DNA of 13,690 nucleotides. Origin: an uncultured Senegalimassilia sp. (GTDB lineage Bacteria; Actinomycetota; Coriobacteriia; Coriobacteriales; Eggerthellaceae). The notes under the pieces were generated by a model. It was not told where the DNA came from and did no database searches. It saw nothing but the letters and a program-made list of their open reading frames with translations. The position numbers and the translations under genes were made by a program. Every line of letters starts with the position of its first letter. Position 1 is the first letter of the stretch. This document shows, in pieces, positions 1-4,797 of the stretch. The stretch is taken from positions 1 to 13,690 of the forward strand of contig NZ_CAKTYH010000046.1 of NCBI RefSeq assembly GCF_934632265.1, written 5' to 3'.

Positions 1-195
1 GGCACGAAGGCCGTGGCCGAGGCCGTGGCGGACAATCAGCAGGGCGATACCATCATCGGCGGCGGCGATTCCGTGGCCGCGGTCAACAAGTTCGACCTTG
101 CCGATCGCATGACGTTCATCTCCACGGGCGGCGGTGCTAGCATGGAGCTGGTGCAGGGCGAGGCCCTTCCCGGCGTGGAAGCTCTGAAGCGCTAA
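1..195 (+). CDS. pgk: Phosphoglycerate kinase, C-terminal fragment
   Basis: This is the last 64 codons of phosphoglycerate kinase, which transfers phosphate from 1,3-bisphosphoglycerate to ADP in cytoplasmic glycolysis. The frame is open from base 1 and ends at TAA 193-195; the gene starts upstream of the window. Seen in the sequence: the [10 protein letters not shown] opening, the glycine-rich nucleotide-site segment [14 protein letters not shown], and the family C-terminal signature [15 protein letters not shown] followed by LPGVEAL. These match the C-terminal ATP-binding lobe of the family. The gene lies 58 bp before tpiA on the same strand, and a hairpin sits in the gap, so the two probably share a transcript. 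Nothing looks broken in the visible part. Identity is near certain. Confidence 0.96.
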   Translation, partial: GTKAVAEAVADNQQGDTIIGGGDSVAAVNKFDLADRMTFISTGGGASMELVQGEALPGVEALKR

Positions 196-205
196 GGTAA
201 TACCA

Positions 206-228
206 GGGGGGGGCGCATGCGTCCCCCT
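206..228 (+). terminator. GC hairpin between pgk and tpiA (attenuator or weak terminator)
   Basis: A run of eight G (206-213) is followed by CGCATGCG (214-221), T222 and five C (223-227). G208-212 pair with C223-227, G213 with T222, and C214-C216 close over the palindromic core. The stem is about 8 bp and is followed by TTATCGTTTT. The tail is T-rich but interrupted, so termination would be partial. The hairpin ends 11 nt before the tpiA ribosome-binding site AAAGGAG. It may lower tpiA expression relative to pgk or protect a processed 3' end. The structure is seen; the role is inferred. Confidence 0.5.
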
Positions 229-253
229 TATCGTTTTGAAAGGAGCGTGCCAT

Positions 254-1024
254 ATGGCCCGCAAACCGCTAATGGCCGGAAACTGGAAGATGAACAACAC
301 CTATGCCGAGGCCGTGGTGTTGGCGCAAACCATCTCCAACAACTTCGACAAGCATTGGACCGACTCTGTGGACGTGCTCGTGTGCCCGCCGTCCATCGAC
401 CTCAAGCCGGTCAACACCGTGTTCGAGTTCGATCATCAGCCCATTCAGATCGGCGCGCAGAACGTGTATTGGGAGCCGAAGGGCGCCTTCACGGGCGAGG
501 TGTCGGTGCCCATGCTCAAGGACGTTCATTGCACCTGCTCCATCGTGGGCCACTCCGAGCGCCGCGGCTACTTCGGCGAAACCAACGAGGATGTCAACCG
601 CAAGGTGCGCGCGCTGCTCGACGGCGGTCTGTACGCCGTGGCGTGCGTCGGCGAGTCGCTGTCCGTGCGCGATGAAGGTGGCGCCGAGGAATTCGTTTGC
701 GCCCAGGTGCGCGCCGCGTTCGCGGGCTTGGAGCCCGAGGAGGCCGGCAAGTGCGTGGTCGCGTATGAGCCCATCTGGGCCATCGGCACCGGCCGCACGG
801 CAACGCCCGAGCAGGCGCAGGACATGTGCGCCGCCATCCGCTCCACGCTTGCCGACATGTTCGGCGCCGAGACCGCCGATCAGATGCGCATCCTGTACGG
901 CGGCTCCATGAACGTCGGCAACGTCGAACAGCTCCTTGCCCAGCCCGATATCGACGGCGGCCTTGTCGGCGGCGCCAGCCTGAAGGCCGATCAGTTCGTT
1001 CAGCTGGTGAAAGCGTGCCTGTGA
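254..1024 (+). CDS. tpiA: Triosephosphate isomerase
   Basis: This enzyme interconverts dihydroxyacetone phosphate and glyceraldehyde 3-phosphate in the cytoplasm. The 256-residue TIM barrel is of normal length. Seen motifs: N-terminal MAGNWKMNN with substrate-binding Asn10 and Lys12; catalytic His100 in IVGHSERR; catalytic Glu172 in AYEPIWAIGTG (loop 6 follows); phosphate-binding YGGSMNVGN and GGLVGGASLK near the C-terminus. ATG 254 is chosen because AAAGGAG at 239-245 lies 8 nt upstream and the protein then begins MARKPLMAGNWK. An in-frame TTG at 236 would add six residues and overlap that ribosome-binding site. The stop TGA (1022-1024) overlaps the gpmI ATG, which indicates translational coupling within a pgk-tpiA-gpmI operon. 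Function is secure. Confidence 0.98.
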   Translation: MARKPLMAGNWKMNNTYAEAVVLAQTISNNFDKHWTDSVDVLVCPPSIDLKPVNTVFEFDHQPIQIGAQNVYWEPKGAFTGEVSVPMLKDVHCTCSIVGHSERRGYFGETNEDVNRKVRALLDGGLYAVACVGESLSVRDEGGAEEFVCAQVRAAFAGLEPEEAGKCVVAYEPIWAIGTGRTATPEQAQDMCAAIRSTLADMFGAETADQMRILYGGSMNVGNVEQLLAQPDIDGGLVGGASLKADQFVQLVKACL

Positions 1025-2583
1025 TGAGCGCGTCGGAAAACAGCCGCGAGGGGCTTTCGCTTCCGGCATGCCTTATCATCATGGACGGCCTGGGCTTGGC
1101 CCCCGCAGGTCCCGGAAATGCCGTTTCGCTGGCGTCCACGCCGGTTCTCGACCAGCTGTTTGAAACCTGCTCGCACACCAAGCTCGAAGCGTCGGGGGAG
1201 GCCGTGGGCTTGCCTGAGGGGCAGATGGGCAACTCCGAGGTCGGGCATCTCAACATCGGCGCCGGCCGCGTGGTGCATCAGGAGCTCTCGCGCATCAACA
1301 TGGCATGCCGCACCGGCTCCATCTGCGATAACGCCGTGATCAACGGCGCGATAGAGGCGGCTAAGGCACCGGGTGCCGCGCTGCATCTCATGGGGCTGCT
1401 CTCCGATGGCGGCGTGCATTCCAGCAACGAGCATTTGTATGCGCTCATCAAGCATGCCGTGCAAAGCGGCGTCGGCGACGTGCGCGTTCACGCGTTTATG
1501 GATGGCCGCGACGTCCCGCCGGCAAGCGGCAAGGGCTACATGCAGCAGTTGCAGGACTTCATCGCCGAGAACGGATATCAGGACGCCGTGCGCGTGGCAA
1601 GCGTGTCGGGCCGTTATTATGCCATGGATCGCGATAAGCGCTGGGACCGTGTCGCCAAGGCGTATGATGCCGTGGTGTGCGCAACGCCGCTGGCCGCTTC
1701 GGGCGATCCCGTTGCCGCTATGCAGGCGTCCTATGATGCCGAGGTCACCGATGAGTTCGTCGAACCCGTGGCGCTCGATGGCCGCGGCGTCGTCGACGGG
1801 GATGCTGTCGTGTTCTTCAATTTCCGGCCCGATCGCGCTCGTGAGATCACGCGCGCGATCGTCGATGATGCCTTCGACGGGTTCGATCGCGCTCGCCGGC
1901 CTCAGGTTTCGTTCGTGTGCCTGACCGAGTACGATCCGGAGATCCCCGCGCCCATCGCGTTCCCCAAGACGTTCCCTGAAAACGTGCTTGCCGACGTGCT
2001 CTCCGCTGCTGGCCTGCGCCAATACCACATCGCCGAAACCGAGAAGTACGCGCACGTCACGTTCTTCCTCAACGGCGGTCGCGAGGAGCCCAAGGCGGGG
2101 GAGCAGCGAAGCCTTATCCCCAGCCCGAAGGTCGCCACGTACGACCTGCAGCCTCAGATGAGCGAGCCCGAGGTCGCTGATACCCTGGCTGCGGCCATCG
2201 ATGCCGATGAGGCCGATGTCTATATCGTCAACTTCGCGAATCCCGATATGGTCGGCCATACGGGCGTCATCCCTGCTGCGGTCGCGGCCGTCGAGGCGGT
2301 TGATTCCGGTGTCGGGAAGGTCGTCGATGCCATCCGCCGTAAAGGAGGGTTCGCCTTCATCACGGCCGATCACGGCAATTGCGACAAGATGTTCGCCGAC
2401 GATGGGACGCCTCATACGGCGCATACCACCGCAAAGGTGCCGTTCATCTTCGTGGACGGTGCCGACACTGGGCGCGCGCTCGACGATGGGGAAGGTGCGC
2501 TTTGCGATATCGCCCCCACGCTGCTCGATGCCATGGGGCTTTCCGCTCCCGCTGAGATGACGGGACGCAGCTTGTTCGCGTAA
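1024..2583 (+). CDS. gpmI: 2,3-bisphosphoglycerate-independent phosphoglycerate mutase
   Basis: This enzyme converts 3-phosphoglycerate to 2-phosphoglycerate through a phosphoserine intermediate with two metal ions (usually manganese); it belongs to the alkaline-phosphatase superfamily. At 519 residues it is close to the usual 505-515. Seen: metal ligand Asp21 in IIMDGLG, nucleophile Ser71 in QMGNSEVGHLNIG, Asp408 and His412 in NPDMVGHTG, Asp449-His450 in TADHGNCD, and His467 in HTAHTT. All positions expected of the family are present. ATG 1024 shares its A with the tpiA stop codon (TGATG). A GTG one codon earlier is possible, but the overlap arrangement favours ATG. The gene is cotranscribed with pgk and tpiA. 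A terminator-like hairpin begins 24 bp after its stop codon. Confidence 0.97.
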   Translation: MSASENSREGLSLPACLIIMDGLGLAPAGPGNAVSLASTPVLDQLFETCSHTKLEASGEAVGLPEGQMGNSEVGHLNIGAGRVVHQELSRINMACRTGSICDNAVINGAIEAAKAPGAALHLMGLLSDGGVHSSNEHLYALIKHAVQSGVGDVRVHAFMDGRDVPPASGKGYMQQLQDFIAENGYQDAVRVASVSGRYYAMDRDKRWDRVAKAYDAVVCATPLAASGDPVAAMQASYDAEVTDEFVEPVALDGRGVVDGDAVVFFNFRPDRAREITRAIVDDAFDGFDRARRPQVSFVCLTEYDPEIPAPIAFPKTFPENVLADVLSAAGLRQYHIAETEKYAHVTFFLNGGREEPKAGEQRSLIPSPKVATYDLQPQMSEPEVADTLAAAIDADEADVYIVNFANPDMVGHTGVIPAAVAAVEAVDSGVGKVVDAIRRKGGFAFITADHGNCDKMFADDGTPHTAHTTAKVPFIFVDGADTGRALDDGEGALCDIAPTLLDAMGLSAPAEMTGRSLFA

Positions 2584-2606
2584 TGCGTGATTTTCATGAC
2601 CCTGTT

Positions 2607-2649
2607 CGCGCCCGTTGCCGGCTTCTTGCCTGCACGGGCGCGTTTCGTT
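2607..2649 (+). terminator. Terminator after gpmI
   Basis: CGCGCCCGT (2607-2615) pairs perfectly with ACGGGCGCG (2634-2642), giving a 9-bp GC-rich stem with an 18-nt loop, followed by TTTCGTT. The U-tract is short and interrupted, so some readthrough into secG is possible. The -35 box of the secG promoter lies inside the loop. Confidence 0.6.
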
Positions 2650-2654
2650 ATACT
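2626..2654 (+). promoter_or_regulatory. secG promoter (sigma70-type)
   Basis: A -35-like TTGCCT (2626-2631) and a -10 TATACT (2649-2654) are separated by exactly 17 bp. The start point would be near 2661, about 37 nt before the secG start codon. The -35 box lies within the loop of the gpmI terminator hairpin, so the two signals overlap. Confidence 0.6.
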
Positions 2655-2697
2655 TGGTTACTTGCGTACGTAGTTATTTCGAGTGAAAGAGCATCAC

Positions 2698-2955
2698 GTG
2701 AATCCGCTTTTGATCATCCTTATCGCCCTGCTGGTCATCTCCGGCTTGGGTCTCATCATCTTCATTCTGCTGCATTCCGGCAAGGGCACGGGCATTTCCG
2801 ATATGATCGCCAGCTCCGTGTACTCTTCGCAAACCGGTACCAGCATCGTCGAGAAGAATCTTGACCGCATCACCATCATCTTCGCGGTCGTCTTCTTGCT
2901 GTCTCTTATCGCGCTTATGATCGTGTATCCGTCCGGCACTATTGCGACCCGATAA
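2698..2955 (+). CDS. secG: Preprotein translocase subunit SecG
   Basis: SecG is the small accessory subunit of the SecYEG protein-export channel in the cytoplasmic membrane. The 85-residue product has the expected layout: a first membrane helix at about residues 4-24 (LLIILIALLVISGLGLIIFI), the family motif LLHSGKGTGISDM in the short loop (usually written LLQSGKG), a Ser/Thr-rich segment (SSVYSSQTGTSIVEKNLDRIT), and a second helix (IIFAVVFLLSLIALMIV). GTG 2698 is chosen because a GAAAGAG stretch lies about 7 nt upstream; an in-frame GTG at 2683 would add MKEHH to the N-terminus and lacks a clear ribosome-binding site. The gene has its own promoter after gpmI and is followed at once by tRNA-Leu(GAG). 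No hairpin terminator is visible after it, so readthrough into the tRNA is possible. Confidence 0.9.
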   Translation: MNPLLIILIALLVISGLGLIIFILLHSGKGTGISDMIASSVYSSQTGTSIVEKNLDRITIIFAVVFLLSLIALMIVYPSGTIATR

Positions 2956-2974
2956 AATTTTTTGAAATTGGGTC

Positions 2975-3003
2975 TTGGCAAGTAGGTAAGGTTCGGGTAT
3001 ATT
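2975..3003 (+). promoter_or_regulatory. tRNA-Leu promoter
   Basis: TTGGCA (2975-2980), 17-bp spacer, TATATT (2998-3003): a near-consensus sigma70 promoter. The start would be near 3010, about 23 nt before the tRNA. The 13 bases AAATTGGGTCTTG (2965-2977) recur at 4341-4353 over the -35 region of the second tRNA-Val/Gly cassette. Confidence 0.7.
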
Positions 3004-3032
3004 AATCATCGTTGCTTTTACGGCAACAGCTC

Positions 3033-3119
3033 GTCGGAGTGGTGGAACGGCAGACACGCAAGCTTGAGGTGCTTGTGCCCGTAACGGGTGTGCGGGTTCA
3101 AATCCCGCCTCCGACACCA
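3033..3119 (+). tRNA. tRNA-Leu (anticodon GAG)
   Basis: A class II tRNA of 87 nt with encoded CCA. Acceptor GTCGGAG pairs with CTCCGAC (3109-3115), followed by discriminator A and CCA. The anticodon stem CAAGC/GCTTG encloses loop TTGAGGT, giving anticodon GAG at 3066-3068. A long variable arm (GTGCCCGTAACGGGTG region) and T-arm CGGGTTCAAATCCCG are present. It lies directly after secG, as leuU (also GAG) does in E. coli. Confidence 0.95.
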
Positions 3120-3125
3120 GAATTC

Positions 3126-3152
3126 AAAAAGCGGCCTTCGGGCCGCTTTTTT
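3126..3152 (+). terminator. Rho-independent terminator after tRNA-Leu
   Basis: AAAAAGCGGCC, tetraloop TTCG (3137-3140), GGCCGCTTTTTT: a perfect stem with a stable UUCG-type tetraloop and a run of six T. It starts 7 nt after the CCA end. The A-run before the stem could also serve the opposite strand. Confidence 0.9.
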
Positions 3153-3616
3153 GTTGCCCTTATCGATATAAAAGCTTATCGATCGACCAGTTCAACCGGT
3201 GTTCCGCTATGCAGGACGGCCTGAGCGCTAGGACGGAATCGTTGATGCCATGCCTGTCGGATTCTCGTTATAGGGTATGCGGCGGCTATCGGTCGTTGTC
3301 TTGATTCTTGTCCATGGTTTTGTTTCGAGAGCAAATCCGAGTTCCAGATGATGGAGGCATGCTGTGTGTCGCATCGTCGCGACGCTCCGTATGACCTTAT
3401 CAGGTTGATTAGCAGCTACGGGTTTAACCGCTCGGCTGTGCGTGGCAGGTGATCTGATCCTTCGGACGGCCCCATTGCTTCGTGCAGTCTCGTGCTGATG
3501 ATTGTATCGAAAAAAGATGCTGGGGGAATTCTCTCAAAAGGAGGTGTCTCATCTGGGAAAATAGCGGTTGCGATCTTTGGTTGGCAAAAAAGTTCGAACT
3601 TTTTCAAAAAAGGGGG
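3153..3616. other. Non-coding stretch between tRNA-Leu and the first tRNA-Val
   Basis: About 460 bp with no convincing gene on either strand. Short open frames here lack ribosome-binding sites, domains or consistent codon use. Small items seen: a 9-bp direct repeat CTTATCGAT at 3159-3167 and 3175-3183; a perfect Shine-Dalgarno-like AAAAGGAGGTG at 3536-3546 followed only by a CTG-GGA-AAA-TAG mini-frame; and an 18-bp palindrome at 3587-3604. It may be a decayed region or the leader of an unidentified small RNA. No function is assigned. Confidence 0.5.
3587..3604. repeat. 18-bp perfect palindrome upstream of the tRNA-Val promoter
   Basis: AAAAGTTCGAACTTTT is the core of a perfect 18-bp palindrome centred at 3595/3596. 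It ends 12 bp before the -35 box of the first tRNA-Val/Gly cassette. It could be an operator or, with its A/T runs, an UP-like element. There is no counterpart at the second cassette. Confidence 0.5.
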
Positions 3617-3644
3617 TTGTCAAGATTTCTGGTTCAGGTATTAT
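3617..3644 (+). promoter_or_regulatory. Promoter of first tRNA-Val/tRNA-Gly cassette
   Basis: TTGTCA (3617-3622) and TATTAT (3639-3644) with a 16-bp spacer; TTATAT two bases later gives 18 bp. The start would be near 3651, about 40 nt before tRNA-Val. The GGTATTATAT sequence resembles GGTAATATAT at the second cassette. Confidence 0.6.
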
Positions 3645-3690
3645 ATCTCCTTGCCGACGCGCCGAAAGCGCTGAAGCAGAACACTCAAGT

Positions 3691-3765
3691 GGGCGTTTAG
3701 CTCAGGGGGAGAGCGCTTCCCTGACACGGAAGAGGTCACAAGTTCAAATCTTGTAACGCCCACCA
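3691..3765 (+). tRNA. tRNA-Val (anticodon GAC), copy 1
   Basis: 75 nt with encoded CCA. Acceptor GGGCGTT pairs with AACGCCC, then discriminator A and CCA. The D-arm contains GCTCAGGGGGAGAGC. Anticodon stem CTTCC/GGAAG encloses CTGACAC, giving anticodon GAC. The T-arm contains the GTTCAAATC loop. It is identical to the copy at 4421. Confidence 0.95.
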
Positions 3766-3869
3766 TTTTCAGTTTGGTTTGATAATTCGAATCAATGTGA
3801 TGTTACATTCATAATTTTGAATCGTAGCTTGCAAGTATTCGAATTGTTGTTTAAACTGATTTTAGATAT

Positions 3870-3945
3870 GCGGACATGGCTCAGCTGGTAGAGCATCACC
3901 TTGCCAAGGTGAGGGTCGCGGGTTCGAATCCCGTTGTCCGCTCCA
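3870..3945 (+). tRNA. tRNA-Gly (anticodon GCC), copy 1
   Basis: 76 nt with encoded CCA. Acceptor GCGGACA pairs with TGTCCGC, then T and CCA. The D-arm is GCTCAGCTGGTAGAGC. Anticodon stem TCACC/GGTGA encloses TTGCCAA, giving anticodon GCC. T-arm GCGGGTTCGAATCCCGT. It lies 104 bp after tRNA-Val copy 1 and is probably cotranscribed with it. Confidence 0.95.
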
Positions 3946-3954
3946 TGAACTTTC

Positions 3955-3981
3955 GGCGGTCGAGATCTCGACCGCCTTTTT
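3955..3981 (+). terminator. Terminator after tRNA-Gly copy 1
   Basis: GGCGGTCGA-GATC-TCGACCGCC (3955-3976) is a perfect palindromic stem followed by TTTTT (3977-3981). It begins 9 nt after the tRNA-Gly CCA. Confidence 0.9.
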
Positions 3982-4135
3982 ATTTCCTGAGATTTTGCAC
4001 ATCGCAAAAATATGATTCCATGACCGATTGTTCAGCCTAAGCTCTGGGTCTCGTGATACAACGATGCTTTGGAATAACAGTCGAGTATCCATGATCGAAC
4101 AGGAAGATGGTGTTCGTACCTCTATTCTCGGCTGG

Positions 4136-4171
4136 CCTCTGCATTCGCCTCCGGAAGAGGGCTTTCAGAAC
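4136..4171. repeat. 36-bp direct repeat, copy 1
   Basis: It matches 4202-4237 at 34 of 36 positions; the mismatches are at 4139 and 4167. The central 27 bp (4140-4166) are identical. The core contains a short hairpin CCTC-CGGAA-GAGG, and the repeat ends in GAAC. The period is 66 bp and the spacing between copies is 30 bp. There are no further copies at the same period on either side. Confidence 0.8.
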
Positions 4172-4201
4172 TGAGTTCCAGCTTGGCGATGGTGCGCATA
4201 C

Positions 4202-4237
4202 CCTTTGCATTCGCCTCCGGAAGAGGGCTTTCGGAAC
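4202..4237. repeat. 36-bp direct repeat, copy 2
   Basis: Second copy of the repeat at 4136-4171, with the same CCTC/GAGG hairpin and GAAC end. The 30-bp sequence between the copies (4172-4201) is not repeated elsewhere in the window. The dimensions resemble a CRISPR unit, but with two copies and no cas gene nearby this is not called as an array. Confidence 0.8.
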
Positions 4238-4350
4238 CGGTCGTGTATGTCCGCCTGGATTCGATTAATGCCGTCAGCTAGTGAGATGAACGTTTGAATC
4301 GTGTCCAAGTTCATTTCAGCGATACGGTCAAAAAATTGCAAAATTGGGTC

Positions 4351-4378
4351 TTGCAAAGTTCTCGCAATCCGGTAATAT
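4351..4378 (+). promoter_or_regulatory. Promoter of second tRNA-Val/tRNA-Gly cassette
   Basis: TTGCAA (4351-4356) and TAATAT (4373-4378) with a 16-bp spacer, the same geometry as copy 1. The start would be near 4385, about 36 nt before tRNA-Val. The upstream AAATTGGGTCTTG is shared exactly with the tRNA-Leu promoter. Confidence 0.6.
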
Positions 4379-4420
4379 ATGTACCTGTGTCTTGGCCCCC
4401 CAAGATGCAAGCAAAGAATC

Positions 4421-4495
4421 GGGCGTTTAGCTCAGGGGGAGAGCGCTTCCCTGACACGGAAGAGGTCACAAGTTCAAATCTTGTAACGCCCACCA
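4421..4495 (+). tRNA. tRNA-Val (anticodon GAC), copy 2
   Basis: Identical in sequence to the tRNA at 3691-3765: acceptor GGGCGTT/AACGCCC, anticodon loop CTGACAC, encoded CCA. The base just before it already differs from copy 1 (C instead of T), so the duplicated block starts at the mature tRNA 5' end. Confidence 0.95.
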
Positions 4496-4599
4496 TTTTC
4501 AGTTTGGTTTGATAATTCGAATCAATGTGATGTTACATTCATAATTTTGAATCGTAGCTTGCAAGTATTCGAATTGTTGTTTAAACTGATTTTAGATAT

Positions 4600-4675
4600 G
4601 CGGACATGGCTCAGCTGGTAGAGCATCACCTTGCCAAGGTGAGGGTCGCGGGTTCGAATCCCGTTGTCCGCTCCA
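4600..4675 (+). tRNA. tRNA-Gly (anticodon GCC), copy 2
   Basis: Identical to the tRNA at 3870-3945: acceptor GCGGACA/TGTCCGC, anticodon loop TTGCCAA, encoded CCA. It follows tRNA-Val copy 2 after the same 104-bp spacer and is followed by its own terminator. Confidence 0.95.
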
Positions 4676-4685
4676 TGAACTCATA

Positions 4686-4711
4686 GCGGTCGAGAAATCG
4701 GCCGCTTTTTT
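4686..4711 (+). terminator. Terminator after tRNA-Gly copy 2
   Basis: GCGGTCGA-GAAA-TCGGCCGC (4686-4705) forms an 8-bp stem (one G-T pair) with a GAAA tetraloop, followed by six T. The 5' arm GCGGTCGAGA matches the terminator of copy 1, while loop and 3' arm have diverged with pairing kept. Confidence 0.9.
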
Positions 4712-4725
4712 GTTGCTTCGACATT

Positions 4726-4754
4726 TTGTATGCACAAACACCTGTTCGTATGAT
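4726..4754 (+). promoter_or_regulatory. uvrA promoter
   Basis: TTGTAT (4726-4731), 17-bp spacer, TATGAT (4749-4754). The start would be near 4761, giving a leader of about 37 nt that contains AAAGG (4784-4788), 9 nt before the uvrA ATG. The spacer holds the predicted SOS box. Confidence 0.65.
4735..4748 (+). promoter_or_regulatory. Predicted LexA (SOS) box of uvrA
   Basis: CAAACACCTGTTCG matches the Gram-positive/actinobacterial SOS consensus CGAAC-N4-GTTCG at 9 of 10 defined positions; only the second base of the left half differs. It fills the -35/-10 spacer, where bound LexA would block RNA polymerase. uvrA is a classical SOS gene, which supports the call. LexA itself is not in the window. 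Confidence 0.6.
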
Positions 4755-4797
4755 AGGATACCCGGGAAACTAAGGCGATTCTCAAAGGCTGGAAAGT

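Larger units (their letters stand above)
3691..3951 (+). repeat. 261-bp tRNA-Val/tRNA-Gly duplication, copy 1
   Basis: Base-by-base comparison shows 3691-3951 identical to 4421-4681, including the 104-bp AT-rich spacer between the two tRNAs. Identity starts exactly at the first base of tRNA-Val and ends six bases after the tRNA-Gly CCA. The flanking promoters differ and the terminators are only partly similar. Confidence 0.95.
3982..4350. other. Non-coding stretch between the two tRNA cassettes
   Basis: About 370 bp without a convincing gene. Short frames on the minus strand (4165-4410 and others) have no ribosome-binding site, recognisable domain or start context. The only clear structure is the pair of 36-bp repeats at 4136-4171 and 4202-4237. 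The end of the stretch (AAATTGGGTCTTG at 4341-4353) belongs to the next tRNA promoter region. Confidence 0.5.
4421..4681 (+). repeat. 261-bp tRNA-Val/tRNA-Gly duplication, copy 2
   Basis: Second copy of the block at 3691-3951, offset by 730 bp, with no differences. The spacer between the tRNAs is as conserved as the tRNAs themselves, which points to a recent duplication or continuing gene conversion rather than selection on the tRNAs alone. Confidence 0.95.

Noticed and set aside
269..1069. A 266-codon minus-strand open frame
   Set aside because: Antisense shadow of tpiA; the translation is His/Ala/Gly-rich with no recognisable motif.
1000..2424. A 474-codon minus-strand open frame
   Set aside because: Antisense shadow of gpmI, which has complete family motifs in the plus frame.
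3587..3604. Palindrome GTTCGAAC region as a phage attachment site or SOS box
   Set aside because: It resembles a tRNA T-loop core but no integrase or element boundary is present, and it lacks the 4-bp spacer of an SOS box.
4136..4237. Calling the repeat pair a CRISPR array
   Set aside because: Only two copies with two mismatches, no leader or cas genes in the window; kept as a repeat and as a finding to check.
3691..4681. The tRNA duplication as an integrated mobile element flanked by attachment repeats
   Set aside because: The 469 bp between the copies holds no integrase, transposase or other gene, and the repeat spans two whole tRNAs rather than a tRNA 3' end.
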